Assembly (NCBI GenBank): GCA_964582415.1
Contig: CAZOSF010000001.1
Coordinates: 1-64,000, forward strand
DNA from: CAZOSF01 sp964582415
GTDB taxonomy: Bacteria > Bacteroidota > Bacteroidia > Flavobacteriales > Flavobacteriaceae
Length of the DNA stretch: 64,000 bases
Direction: 5' to 3'
Position numbers and translations under genes: made by a program. The notes under the pieces were generated by a model, which made no database searches, was not told the DNA's origin, and worked only from the letters and a program-made list of their open reading frames with translations. Shown here piece by piece: positions 49,561-58,373 of this stretch; positions within the stretch are counted from its first letter, which is position 1; each line of letters opens with the position of its first letter.

Positions 49561-51188
49561 TACTTCAATATGTTTCGATAGCGGCCTTCATCTTTCAGTA
49601 CCGCTACAGCTTCCAGTATTTCGGGATTATGTTTTACTTGATAATCGTACAGTCCTTCCGCATAGAAATAGCGCTTTAAAATTTCATTGGTTAATAAGGA
49701 CTCAATTTCCAGCTTTTTTTCTGTCAGACTTTTTCTCTTAGCCACCGAAATACTCTGAAGTAAGGCATTGTAACTATTTTGAATATCGTTTTTTAGACCA
49801 TCATCTTCTGCCCTTCGCAACGCTTCTTCAAACTGTTTTTCGGTTTCGGTTTCATAGGAAAAATTCGTTTTATCCAAAAAACTCAAAAACTGATTGAATT
49901 CGGCCTCGCCCATTTGAAAATTTTCCCAATCGGCGAGACTATGAGAATAGTAGTATTCAGTAGCGTAATCGAAAATGGCATCATCCTTTAAAAGGGCGGT
50001 GGTAATTGGACTGAACTCGGCAGATTTCATTTCCACATCGGGCAAGATTCCACCACCATCATATACCGTCCTTCCCCCTTTGGTTTTAAAGGCATTATAG
50101 TTTTTTGGATCCAGGCGAACAGGATCCCCATTTTCATCCCGATTCCAATAATCCAAAGCTTGAATACATCGTCCACTTGGTGTATAGTACCGTGAAATAG
50201 TTACTTTTAATTGGGTGCCATAGGTTAATTTCTTGGGGCGTTGCACAAGCCCCTTACCAAAGCTTCGTGCACCCACGATGACGGCACGGTCTAAATCCTG
50301 TAATCCACCAGAAACGATTTCGCTTGCAGAAGCACTTCGACCATTCACAAGAACCACCAAAGGAATCTCTGTATCCACTGGCGCCTCCAACGTTTTATAG
50401 ACCTTGTTGTATTTTTCTACCACAGATTTGGTGGTGGTAATTACCTCGCCTTGAGGCACAAAAAGATTCACCACACTAATTGCCTCGTTAAGAAGACCTC
50501 CTGGATTGCCTCTTAAATCCAAGATGATTTTTTCAGCCCCTTTAGATTTCAAATCTTTCAAAGCCGCTTTGGTTTCTTCAGTAGTTTTCCTGTTGAATTT
50601 GCTCAATACGATATAACCAATATTTCCATGGATTAGTTTGTAATAAGGAACGGCCTTAACATCTACTTTTTCACGTACCAATTTGGTGGTTTGTTCCTTT
50701 CCTTGTCGTTTAAAGGTAAGAGTCACCTCGGTACCCACGGCGCCCTTCAACAATTCTCCAGCGTCATCTTCGAAATCGGAAACAACAATGTCGCCAATTT
50801 TAACAATTTCATCCCCGGCTTTTAAACCTGCTTTATCGGCAGGATAATCCTTGAAAGGCTCGACAATGATAATTTTATCCTTTAAGGTTTTGACGGTGGC
50901 CCCAATTCCAGTATAAGTGCCCGAATTTTTGATTTTCGCATCTTCCACCTCTTGCTCATTCCAGTAAACCGTGTAAGGATCCAAGTCCTCCAGCATCCCT
51001 TCAATAGCCTTATCCATCAGGGTGGCAGGGGTTGTCTCATCTACATAATTCATGTTTAACTCTTTGAAAAGCGTGGTAAAGATTTCAATCTGCTTGGCAA
51101 TTTCAAAAAAATCTTTGGTGTAGGTAAATGCCGAGGTGGCCAATAAGACACCAATGGCGATTATCGGATAAACGAATTTCTTTTTCAT
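49560..51188 (-). CDS. S41 family C-terminal processing peptidase
   Basis: From the ATG at 51188 this has 542 residues. An N-terminal membrane/signal segment (MKKKFVYPIIAIGVLLATSA) is followed by a PDZ domain (about 80-150, GIGATVKTLKDK...GLKAGDEIVKIGD) and the S41 core with RSASASEIVSGGLQD (catalytic serine) and GARSFGKGLVQ (catalytic lysine). It degrades or trims periplasmic proteins at their C-termini. The longer frame to 51215 adds residues before the signal sequence and is not preferred. It lies downstream of rnpA. Confidence 0.92.
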   Translation of the reverse strand: MKKKFVYPIIAIGVLLATSAFTYTKDFFEIAKQIEIFTTLFKELNMNYVDETTPATLMDKAIEGMLEDLDPYTVYWNEQEVEDAKIKNSGTYTGIGATVKTLKDKIIIVEPFKDYPADKAGLKAGDEIVKIGDIVVSDFEDDAGELLKGAVGTEVTLTFKRQGKEQTTKLVREKVDVKAVPYYKLIHGNIGYIVLSKFNRKTTEETKAALKDLKSKGAEKIILDLRGNPGGLLNEAISVVNLFVPQGEVITTTKSVVEKYNKVYKTLEAPVDTEIPLVVLVNGRSASASEIVSGGLQDLDRAVIVGARSFGKGLVQRPKKLTYGTQLKVTISRYYTPSGRCIQALDYWNRDENGDPVRLDPKNYNAFKTKGGRTVYDGGGILPDVEMKSAEFSPITTALLKDDAIFDYATEYYYSHSLADWENFQMGEAEFNQFLSFLDKTNFSYETETEKQFEEALRRAEDDGLKNDIQNSYNALLQSISVAKRKSLTEKKLEIESLLTNEILKRYFYAEGLYDYQVKHNPEILEAVAVLKDEGRYRNILK

Positions 51189-51301
51189 ACTACTTCGATT
51201 TTGAACCCACCCCACGCAATGCTATACAGGAATTGGAATAGATGGAACAAGATACTAAATACGGATTGTTTCTCAAACAGTTTGTATTGGGAGAATATAC
51301 C

Positions 51302-51655
51302 TCAAAAGCACCGTTTTAACACAGAAACCATTGTGTTTTCCAATTGGGAATATGCAGGTAACTCTTTGCCCAAATAAATAAAAATCACTGCAAATTTCTT
51401 GCCGCTTTTCGATAAGAAAGCGTCCTTATGCAAACGATACGCTTCTCTCAGTTGGCGCTTGATGCGATTGCGATCTACAGCCTTTTTGAAGTTCTTTTTG
51501 GGAACGGAAAAAGCAGCTTGTGTTTGTTCTAGGGCGGGATCTTCCAGTAAAATAGCTTTGACAGGAAAGATTTTAATTGCACGCCCCTCTTCGAACAGGC
51601 GCTCGATAAGTAGCTGTCGCTTTAACTTTTCGTTTTGTGGAAAGGACTGCCTCAT
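51302..51655 (-). CDS. rnpA: Ribonuclease P protein component
   Basis: From the ATG at 51655 this is 117 residues. The family motif RNRIKRQLREAYR is complete, preceded by FSVPKKNFKKAV. It is the basic protein partner of the RNase P RNA in tRNA 5' maturation. rpmH, its usual neighbour near the origin, is not adjacent here. A hairpin with T-run ends just 14 bases before its start, and a near-match TATCTTTA to the -7 element lies between them. Confidence 0.94.
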   Translation of the reverse strand: MRQSFPQNEKLKRQLLIERLFEEGRAIKIFPVKAILLEDPALEQTQAAFSVPKKNFKKAVDRNRIKRQLREAYRLHKDAFLSKSGKKFAVIFIYLGKELPAYSQLENTMVSVLKRCF

Positions 51656-51668
51656 ATGGGGTAAAGAT

Positions 51669-51701
51669 AAAAAAAGACCTTTCCATCGAGATGAAAAGGC
51701 C
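51669..51701 (-). terminator. Intrinsic terminator after the M1 peptidase gene
   Basis: On the minus strand GGCCTTTTCATC, two bases, GATGGAAAGGTC gives a 12-bp stem with few GU pairs, followed by seven Ts. It lies 22 bases after the M1 stop codon and just ahead of rnpA. Confidence 0.8.
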
Positions 51702-51723
51702 ATAATTAGTTCCTTGCCTGGAA

Positions 51724-53523
51724 TTATTTCTTTTCTGCCGGATATAAATTGTTATCAGGATTTATGTCGGCCATGCGGTTGGTTTTGTCGATGACAATCG
51801 ACGTTACTTTTTTCTCGTGGTTGAATGAAAAGGTGTAGGTTGGATACGCCCAGGCCCAATCCTCCATGACGGTGCGTTTCATCTCTGGAAATGGATTTTC
51901 CTTTTCTCCGCGCATCATCCGCAATGGAATGTAAAAAGCCTCTTCTGTTCCGTCATCATAGGTTACATAGACATCAATCGGCATTGGCATAAGCCCAATA
52001 CGCTCTAGGGTAACTTTGGTTCGATTTCCCAAATCTTCCACATTCTGAATTCCATAATCAATAGTATTGGTGGTTTGCCCAAAATCCTGTAAGTACCAAT
52101 CCAATTCAAATCCGGAGACTTTTTCCGCTACTCGGATAAAATCGTTGGGAGTGGGGTGCTTAAAGGCCCAATCTTTATAATATCGTTTGAGGGTGGAATC
52201 CAAGTTTTGATTCCCAATCACATAGCCCAATTGAGAAAGAAACACAGCCCCTTTACTGTATGCAGAGATCCCATAAGCGGCATTTAATGCATAACGATCG
52301 GCATGGGTTGTGAGGGGTTGCTCTTTTCCACTTTTAACAAGCATATAATAGGTTTGATAAGAACTGGACAAAGGAAATTCTTTGTTTTCTTCCAGCACTT
52401 CGTTCTCTGCCAATGTTGAGATATAGGTGGTAAACCCTTCATCCATCCATTCATGAAGGCTCTCATTCGTGGCCAAAACAAATTGAAACCAAGAATGCGC
52501 CATTTCGTGCGCTGTAACCCCCACAAGGCTTTCGTAACTACGCTGACCGGTGATAAAGGTACACATACCATATTCCATGCCTCCATCACCTCCTTGAATC
52601 ACAGAATATTGTTCGTATGGATAAGCGCCAACATGTTCATTAAAAAACGCCATCAGTTCTGCGGTTTTTGGTTGTAGACGTTTCCAATTATCAATAAATT
52701 CTGGATTGTTTTTGTAGTAAAAATGCAGGGTCACGCCGTTAGGCCCCGGATAGGTGTCGTGGATATATTCGGGGTCTGCACCCCAAGTAAAGTCATGAAC
52801 ATTTGGAGCGATAAAATGCCAAGTTTTCTTTCCTTTCTTTTTTTTAGGCTCCTGTTGCAAATATCCTGTACCTCCAACGGTATAGTCGGCATCAATCGAA
52901 ATACGTACATCGAAATTTCCCCAAACACCATGGAATTCTCGACCGATATATGGATCGGCATGCCATCCTTGATAATCGTACTCCGCTAATTTTGGATACC
53001 ACTGGGCCATCGAAAGGGCGACGCCTTCAGAGCTGTTCCTTCCGTTTCTACGAATTTGAATGGGCACCTGTGCTTCCCAATCCATGGTGAATTTGGTAGA
53101 CCTACCCGGTAACACAGGTGTGTTCAAAGCCACTGTCATAACGGTGCCTGAAATCTTGTATTCAACCGGTTTCCCATCCTGTAATAGTTTGGAGGGCCGA
53201 ATGTATCCTATCTCCGAAGCTTCCAGTTTAGAGATACGATCTCCAACGCGCGGATCGGGATCGGCAATGGACCTTGAACGAACATCCATTTCACTTCCGG
53301 GCTGGAAAGCATTGAAATAAAGATGATAATAGACCCGCTTCAAAGTATCTGGCGAATGATTGGTATAGGTAAGCTCCTGATGCCCTTCATACTGCCAATT
53401 TTTGACATTCATATCGATGTCCATTTTGTAATCTACTTCCTGTTGCCAGTAGGCATAATTGTTTTGGGCCATGCTGATAGTTGCTACCAACATGGCCCAA
53501 ACAAGACTTAATGATTTGATCAT
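51724..53523 (-). CDS. M1 family exported metallopeptidase
   Basis: A 599-residue protein with a signal peptide ending near residue 19 (ISMAQ). The zinc site is H339-E340-x-x-H343 in VTAHEMAHSWF, with the third ligand E362 in WMDEGFTTY; GGMEYGM (314-320) replaces the usual GAMEN exopeptidase motif. It is an aminopeptidase-type enzyme acting in the periplasm or outside the cell. Its ATG overlaps the stop of the S8 peptidase gene (53520-53523), so both are translated together, and an intrinsic terminator follows. Confidence 0.93.
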   Translation of the reverse strand: MIKSLSLVWAMLVATISMAQNNYAYWQQEVDYKMDIDMNVKNWQYEGHQELTYTNHSPDTLKRVYYHLYFNAFQPGSEMDVRSRSIADPDPRVGDRISKLEASEIGYIRPSKLLQDGKPVEYKISGTVMTVALNTPVLPGRSTKFTMDWEAQVPIQIRRNGRNSSEGVALSMAQWYPKLAEYDYQGWHADPYIGREFHGVWGNFDVRISIDADYTVGGTGYLQQEPKKKKGKKTWHFIAPNVHDFTWGADPEYIHDTYPGPNGVTLHFYYKNNPEFIDNWKRLQPKTAELMAFFNEHVGAYPYEQYSVIQGGDGGMEYGMCTFITGQRSYESLVGVTAHEMAHSWFQFVLATNESLHEWMDEGFTTYISTLAENEVLEENKEFPLSSSYQTYYMLVKSGKEQPLTTHADRYALNAAYGISAYSKGAVFLSQLGYVIGNQNLDSTLKRYYKDWAFKHPTPNDFIRVAEKVSGFELDWYLQDFGQTTNTIDYGIQNVEDLGNRTKVTLERIGLMPMPIDVYVTYDDGTEEAFYIPLRMMRGEKENPFPEMKRTVMEDWAWAYPTYTFSFNHEKKVTSIVIDKTNRMADINPDNNLYPAEKK

Positions 53524-55199
53524 TGTCTGGATATTTTATCTGCTAGGATTAATGCATTATAAAGGTTCGCCATTTTTCCAGAAGCGGAAATATTGGTGAA
53601 TTTGTCGGTGTTCGAGGCATCTCCACCCAAAATAACAGTGGCCGAAGAAGCTACTCCGCTATCCATAAGAATTTGCTTCACCTGAGCTGCGGTTAGTTTT
53701 GGGAAATATGAACGAATCATGGCAGCAACACCGGCTACTTCAGGAGAAGCCATTGAGGTCCCTTGAAGAAACTCATAGGTGTCTAGTGGAGTAGTAGACC
53801 AAATGCGAACTCCAGGAGAGAACAAGTCTACACTGGTTTTTCCATAGTTGGAGAAAGAGGCGACCATTTTTTCACCATACTCATAATTCAATGCACCAAT
53901 CGTGATGAAGGTGTCCCCTATTTCTTTGGAGCTGCCCACTTTTTGGTCGTTAGGATATACTTGAACGGTATCCAAATCCAACCCTTCATTTCCGGCTGCA
54001 TTGACAATCAACACATCTTTTTTGGAAGCATATTCGATAGCATCCCAAACCCATTCTGGGTGTGGAGAGTAGTATTTTCCAAAACTTGTATTGATTACTT
54101 TGGCACCATTATCAACGGCATATCGAATAGCGAAAGCGATATCTTTATCATACTCGTCACCATCTGGTACGGCGCGAACTACCATAATTTCTACGTTGTT
54201 AGCAACACCGTTCATTCCAATGCCATTGTCTCTTTTTGCAGCAATGATACCAGCGACGTGTGTTCCGTGACGTGCATCTTCTTTTTTAGGATCCGGACCA
54301 TCCACGTCGTTATTTCCATAGAAACGTGAAGAGAAGTTATCAGGATCATCGCCCAATTTTTCCTTGCGGAAATTTCGATTCATGTTGAAGTGGCTGTCAA
54401 GACGCCCTTGGAAGTAATCGACGCCCCTGTTGATTTGTTTTAGCAACTCTGAAACTGTTGGGAAGCGTCCCATCATCTGGGAAAGCATAGCAATTTGCTG
54501 TTGCTCTTCGGTGGTCGGGCTTTCAATAGCTTGTAAATCCTCAAGGGTATATTCTTCTTTTCCCGTGCGCTTCATCATGGCTTCATTGGCCGCAGTGATT
54601 TGACTTTTTAGCATGGCATAGCGGTCTAGATTGCCCTTGGTTTCTCCAAATTCTTTGTCGTATTCGGCTTTAGCCTTCATGTATAAATCATATTCGGCAC
54701 GATCTTCAGCGCTGATGGAAGAGGCAGACTTGCCTTCGTATTTTGGCCCTAATTTCTTAACGTAGCGAACATACTCCATGTTTTCTTCCACAATGTCACC
54801 CAAGAAATTCCAACCATGGACGTCATCAACATAACCGTTTTTGTCATCGTCGATACCATTGTTTGGAATCTCGTCCTCATTTACCCAAATAACGTCTTTA
54901 AGGTCTTCATGTTCGATGTCAATACCACTATCGATAACGCCAACAATAACTTTTTTGCCTTTTCGGCCTTTTAATATTTCAGCGTAGGCTCTATCCACGC
55001 TCATTCCTGGCACAGTATCCTTCGTCAAATCGGCAGCGGCCCATGACTTCATTTCATCGTCGGATAAGGAGCCAACCTTTAAAGGGACGGCATCTATGTT
55101 TTCAATGGGAGTTGAAACGATAGGGGGAACGGAACTTCCGCAACTGCTTAATAAAACACCCGCGGTAGCCAGTAGCAAGGTACTCTTTAGAATTCTCAT
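53520..55199 (-). CDS. S8 family subtilisin-like lipoprotein peptidase
   Basis: The 559-residue protein begins with a lipoprotein signal ending in LSSC (C20). The catalytic triad is complete: D90 in VIDSGID, H311 in RHGTHVAG and S482 in GTSMASPE, with the oxyanion N404 in AAGNEG. A ~170-residue insert between the Asp and His motifs (about 130-300) is charged and helical and is unusually long. It is anchored in the membrane facing the periplasm or surface. It follows the MBL gene by 9 bases and overlaps the M1 peptidase gene, making an MBL-S8-M1 unit. Confidence 0.92.
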   Translation of the reverse strand: MRILKSTLLLATAGVLLSSCGSSVPPIVSTPIENIDAVPLKVGSLSDDEMKSWAAADLTKDTVPGMSVDRAYAEILKGRKGKKVIVGVIDSGIDIEHEDLKDVIWVNEDEIPNNGIDDDKNGYVDDVHGWNFLGDIVEENMEYVRYVKKLGPKYEGKSASSISAEDRAEYDLYMKAKAEYDKEFGETKGNLDRYAMLKSQITAANEAMMKRTGKEEYTLEDLQAIESPTTEEQQQIAMLSQMMGRFPTVSELLKQINRGVDYFQGRLDSHFNMNRNFRKEKLGDDPDNFSSRFYGNNDVDGPDPKKEDARHGTHVAGIIAAKRDNGIGMNGVANNVEIMVVRAVPDGDEYDKDIAFAIRYAVDNGAKVINTSFGKYYSPHPEWVWDAIEYASKKDVLIVNAAGNEGLDLDTVQVYPNDQKVGSSKEIGDTFITIGALNYEYGEKMVASFSNYGKTSVDLFSPGVRIWSTTPLDTYEFLQGTSMASPEVAGVAAMIRSYFPKLTAAQVKQILMDSGVASSATVILGGDASNTDKFTNISASGKMANLYNALILADKISRQ

Positions 55200-55208
55200 A
55201 GTATTTTG

Positions 55209-56069
55209 TTAATTAAATAGTTCGTCAAATGTAAAGCTCTGATCAAGGCGCACCCCTTTGTCGGTGTGCTTTACGGAAATTATTTCATTGTGCGCATCAT
55301 GTTCTAGGAACAGATAGTAGTTATTGTCGGCAGCTTGGTTAAGGAATTTTTCTTTTTCGTCGAGGGTGATAAGAGGGCGGGTGTCATATCCCATAACATA
55401 GGGTAGGGGCAGGTGGCCCGCGGTAGGCAGAAGATCGGCCATAAACACCAAGGTTTTTCCTTTGTAATGAATATGTGGAATCATCTGTTTATCGGTATGC
55501 CCATCAACAAACAACACACCAAAATTTAATTCTGTAGTTTCCTGAAAATCCTCGTTTGGCAAATCAACAAATCGCAATTGGCCACTGTCTTGGATTGGAA
55601 GAATGTTTTCCTTGAGAAAAGAAGCCTTTTCCCTTTTGTTGGGCTGTGTGGCCCATTTCCAATGATCTTCATTGCTCCAAAAACGAGCATTTTTAAATGC
55701 GGGCTCATACCCAGTACGGTCTTTATTCCATTGAATACTTCCGCCACAATGATCAAAATGCAGATGGGTTAAAAAAACATCGGTCACATCATCCCTGTGA
55801 AAACCAGCATTCTTAAGAGAGCTATCCAAATCATGAGGCCCCCACATATCGTAATACCCAAAAAACTTTTCACTTTGCTTATTTCCCATGCCGTTATCGA
55901 TAAGAACAAGCCTATCACCATCTTCAATTAAGAGACAACGAGCAGCCATATCTATCATGTTATTCGCGTCGGCAGGATTTGTCCGAGACCAAAGGGATTT
56001 GGGTACAACGCCAAACATGGCCCCTCCATCCAATTTAAAATTACCAGATTCGATTGGGTATAGCTGCAT
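55209..56069 (-). CDS. MBL-fold metallo-hydrolase
   Basis: A 286-residue soluble protein. Zinc ligands are in LTHLHFDHCGG (HxHxDH), with further ligands in VDGHTDKQMIPH and LFLEHDAHN. The order fits lactonase/AhlD-like metallo-beta-lactamase fold enzymes. Substrate is unknown; quorum-quenching lactonases and other hydrolases share this pattern, so no specific function is claimed. It heads the MBL-S8-M1 transcription unit. Confidence 0.87.
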   Translation of the reverse strand: MQLYPIESGNFKLDGGAMFGVVPKSLWSRTNPADANNMIDMAARCLLIEDGDRLVLIDNGMGNKQSEKFFGYYDMWGPHDLDSSLKNAGFHRDDVTDVFLTHLHFDHCGGSIQWNKDRTGYEPAFKNARFWSNEDHWKWATQPNKREKASFLKENILPIQDSGQLRFVDLPNEDFQETTELNFGVLFVDGHTDKQMIPHIHYKGKTLVFMADLLPTAGHLPLPYVMGYDTRPLITLDEKEKFLNQAADNNYYLFLEHDAHNEIISVKHTDKGVRLDQSFTFDELFN

Positions 56070-56269
56070 AGAACCTGCAAATTAGCAAATCCGCAAGAGA
56101 TGGAAAATGGGTGTAGTCACTAATTTGTATGATTTTAACAAAAACTTAGGCATTCTGGACTTCTTTTTTGAAAAATCGATGAATTTCACCCTCTGTTGGG
56201 GCGAATCCATTACAAGAATTGTGTGGATCTCAACTTTCTTCCTATTTTTAAAATCTTGAAGAAAAAATA

Positions 56270-58117
56270 ATGCTCGAACTCGCCGGAATTATAGTGCTAG
56301 GAATATTCGCCCAATGGGTTGCTTGGAAATTCAAACTTCCAGCGATTCTACCATTGATATTGATCGGCCTGTTTGTTGGTCCCATCGCTACTCTTATCAG
56401 TACGACGGGTAATCCATATATTCAGCCCATATGGGATGGCAAACGTGGGCTTTTTCCTGGCGAAAATCTTTATAATTTTATTTCCTTGGCCATTGGAATT
56501 ATCCTTTTTGAGGGAGGACTTACTTTGAAACGGGGAGAAGTAACCAAAGTAGGTCCCGTCATCGGAAAACTTATTAGCGTTGGAGCTGCGGTGACTTTTT
56601 TTGGAGGCGCCTTGGCAGCCCATTACATCTTTGGTTTGAATTGGCGAATCTCATTTCTCTTTTCCTCATTGATCATCGTTACGGGGCCGACGGTAATATC
56701 TCCAATCTTAAGAAATATTCCACTAAAGAAGGACGTATCAGCGGTTCTAAAATGGGAAGGCATTCTGATTGATCCCATCGGGGCATTGGTTGCCGTATTG
56801 CTCTTCGAATTTATTAGCATTGGCGGGGATGCGGGATATTCCAAACAAGCCCTGATTGAGTTCGGAAAAATATTGCTGATAGGATTCTCTTTCGGAATTA
56901 CCGGTGGGTATGCGCTGTATTTTTCCATCCGAAAGAATTGGATCCCGCACTACTTGATGAATGTTGTAGCACTCTCCGTGGTGTTGCTAATTTTTGTGGA
57001 AAGCGACCTATTTGCCCATGAATCGGGACTTCTATCTGTAGTGGTAATGGGAATGTTCCTAGGGAATAGCGATCTTCCAAATCTGAAGGAACTTCTCTAT
57101 TTCAAGGAGTCTTTGAGTGTGCTGCTCATTTCGATTCTTTTCATTCTCTTGTCGGCGAACATTGAAATTGAGGACTTGTTGCTAATTTACAATTGGAATA
57201 CCGCTATCTTGTTGGCGGTAGTCATTTTTGTGCTCCGGCCCATTGGAGTATTCCTTAGTACGATGAAATCTTCCTTACGCTTTAATGAAAAGCTATTTAT
57301 AAGCTGGGTGGGTCCACGAGGAATTGTTGCTGCAGGTATCGCCTCTCTATTTGGAACCCGGCTGGTACAGAATGGGGTGGCAGGGGCGCAGTACATTACT
57401 CCCTTGGTGTTTGCTGTTGTATTGGTAACCGTTTTATTGAATGCTACCACGGCGCGTTTTGTGGCATCCTTGGTAGGGGTATTTTTGAAAACTTCGGAGG
57501 GCATTCTTATTGTCGGGGCCTCAAAAGTGTCCCGATTGATTGCCAGCTATCTGCAAAAGAATGGAAGACACGTGGTTTTGATCGATTCTAACCAGGCCAA
57601 CGTGGCTCAAGCCAGGGAATTGGATTTAGAGGCGATCGAAGCGAATATTTATTCGGATGATCTGGCCAATAATATCGAACTGAATGATGTAGGGTACCTT
57701 CTTGCCTTGACGGGAAGCTCTGAAATCAACAAACAAGCTATTAAACGATTTGGAGAAATTTATGGGGAAACAGGAACCTTCCGACTTTTGTCTTCCGAGG
57801 AAAAAGAAGTTGGCGCTGAAATCAACCCCAACGAATTGTTCTCCACGACACACGACTATGTAATGCTGGAAGAGGTGGCTCGAACATACCCTTCCGTTCA
57901 GGAGATTCCTATCAACAATCAGAATCAATTTTTAAAGTTGAACCGTATTATTGAAAAGGATGATGACACCGTTGCCTTGTTCCTGAAGCTTCCCAATGGG
58001 TATCTGGAAATCATTAATAACCCAAAAGAAATGAAAGCGTCTGAGGGGTGCCATTTAGTATATCTCGGGAAACCTTTGGATATCGAAGAGCTCAATAACG
58101 CAACTCGTGGTCGGTAA
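56270..58117 (+). CDS. CPA-type cation:proton antiporter with C-terminal TrkA-N domain
   Basis: A 615-residue protein. About 12-13 hydrophobic helices fill the first ~400 residues, including the GIILFEGGLTLKRGE and SLIIVTGPTVISPILR segments typical of Na+/H+ antiporters of the NhaP/CPA1 branch. A cytoplasmic Rossmann RCK/TrkA-N domain starts at EGILIVGASKVSRLIASYLQ. It would exchange Na+ or K+ for H+ across the inner membrane, with NAD(H) or a nucleotide possibly regulating it. The small lipoprotein gene follows 21 bases downstream. Confidence 0.88.
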   Translation: MLELAGIIVLGIFAQWVAWKFKLPAILPLILIGLFVGPIATLISTTGNPYIQPIWDGKRGLFPGENLYNFISLAIGIILFEGGLTLKRGEVTKVGPVIGKLISVGAAVTFFGGALAAHYIFGLNWRISFLFSSLIIVTGPTVISPILRNIPLKKDVSAVLKWEGILIDPIGALVAVLLFEFISIGGDAGYSKQALIEFGKILLIGFSFGITGGYALYFSIRKNWIPHYLMNVVALSVVLLIFVESDLFAHESGLLSVVVMGMFLGNSDLPNLKELLYFKESLSVLLISILFILLSANIEIEDLLLIYNWNTAILLAVVIFVLRPIGVFLSTMKSSLRFNEKLFISWVGPRGIVAAGIASLFGTRLVQNGVAGAQYITPLVFAVVLVTVLLNATTARFVASLVGVFLKTSEGILIVGASKVSRLIASYLQKNGRHVVLIDSNQANVAQARELDLEAIEANIYSDDLANNIELNDVGYLLALTGSSEINKQAIKRFGEIYGETGTFRLLSSEEKEVGAEINPNELFSTTHDYVMLEEVARTYPSVQEIPINNQNQFLKLNRIIEKDDDTVALFLKLPNGYLEIINNPKEMKASEGCHLVYLGKPLDIEELNNATRGR

Positions 58118-58138
58118 AATATTTTTACAACGGAATCA

Positions 58139-58369
58139 ATGAAAATTCTTCAGTATTACCTAATAACTTTGCTAATCACTTTTGGTGTGATGGGCTGTAA
58201 AGAGGACGATTCTGTTAGTTGTGTTCAATGTGCCTCAGATACAACAGTTCCCTTCGAGGTGTGTCGAGAAAGCAATGGAAATGCGTCTGTAAACGGAGAA
58301 GATACAGGTGCCGATTATGATGTGTACATCAATGATTTGGAACAAGCCGGGGCCAGTTGCGGAAGGTAA
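58139..58369 (+). CDS. Small cysteine-rich lipoprotein
   Basis: A 76-residue protein with a lipobox VMGC at residues 17-20 and K at +2, so it is probably lipidated. The mature part is about 56 residues with a CVQC pair, a further cysteine in FEVC, and a final SCGR, plus a DTGADYDVYI acidic stretch. I do not recognise a named family, though short proteins of this pattern occur in Flavobacteriaceae. It lies 21 bases after the antiporter gene, possibly co-transcribed, and converges on lepA with 4 bases between them. Confidence 0.65.
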   Translation: MKILQYYLITLLITFGVMGCKEDDSVSCVQCASDTTVPFEVCRESNGNASVNGEDTGADYDVYINDLEQAGASCGR

Positions 58370-58373
58370 GGCG

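Noticed and set aside
57560..57580. CACGTGG cores elsewhere (39655, 46371, 57567) as further parS sites
   Set aside because: Only the central CACGTG matches; the flanks differ from the 16-bp consensus and all are within coding sequence.
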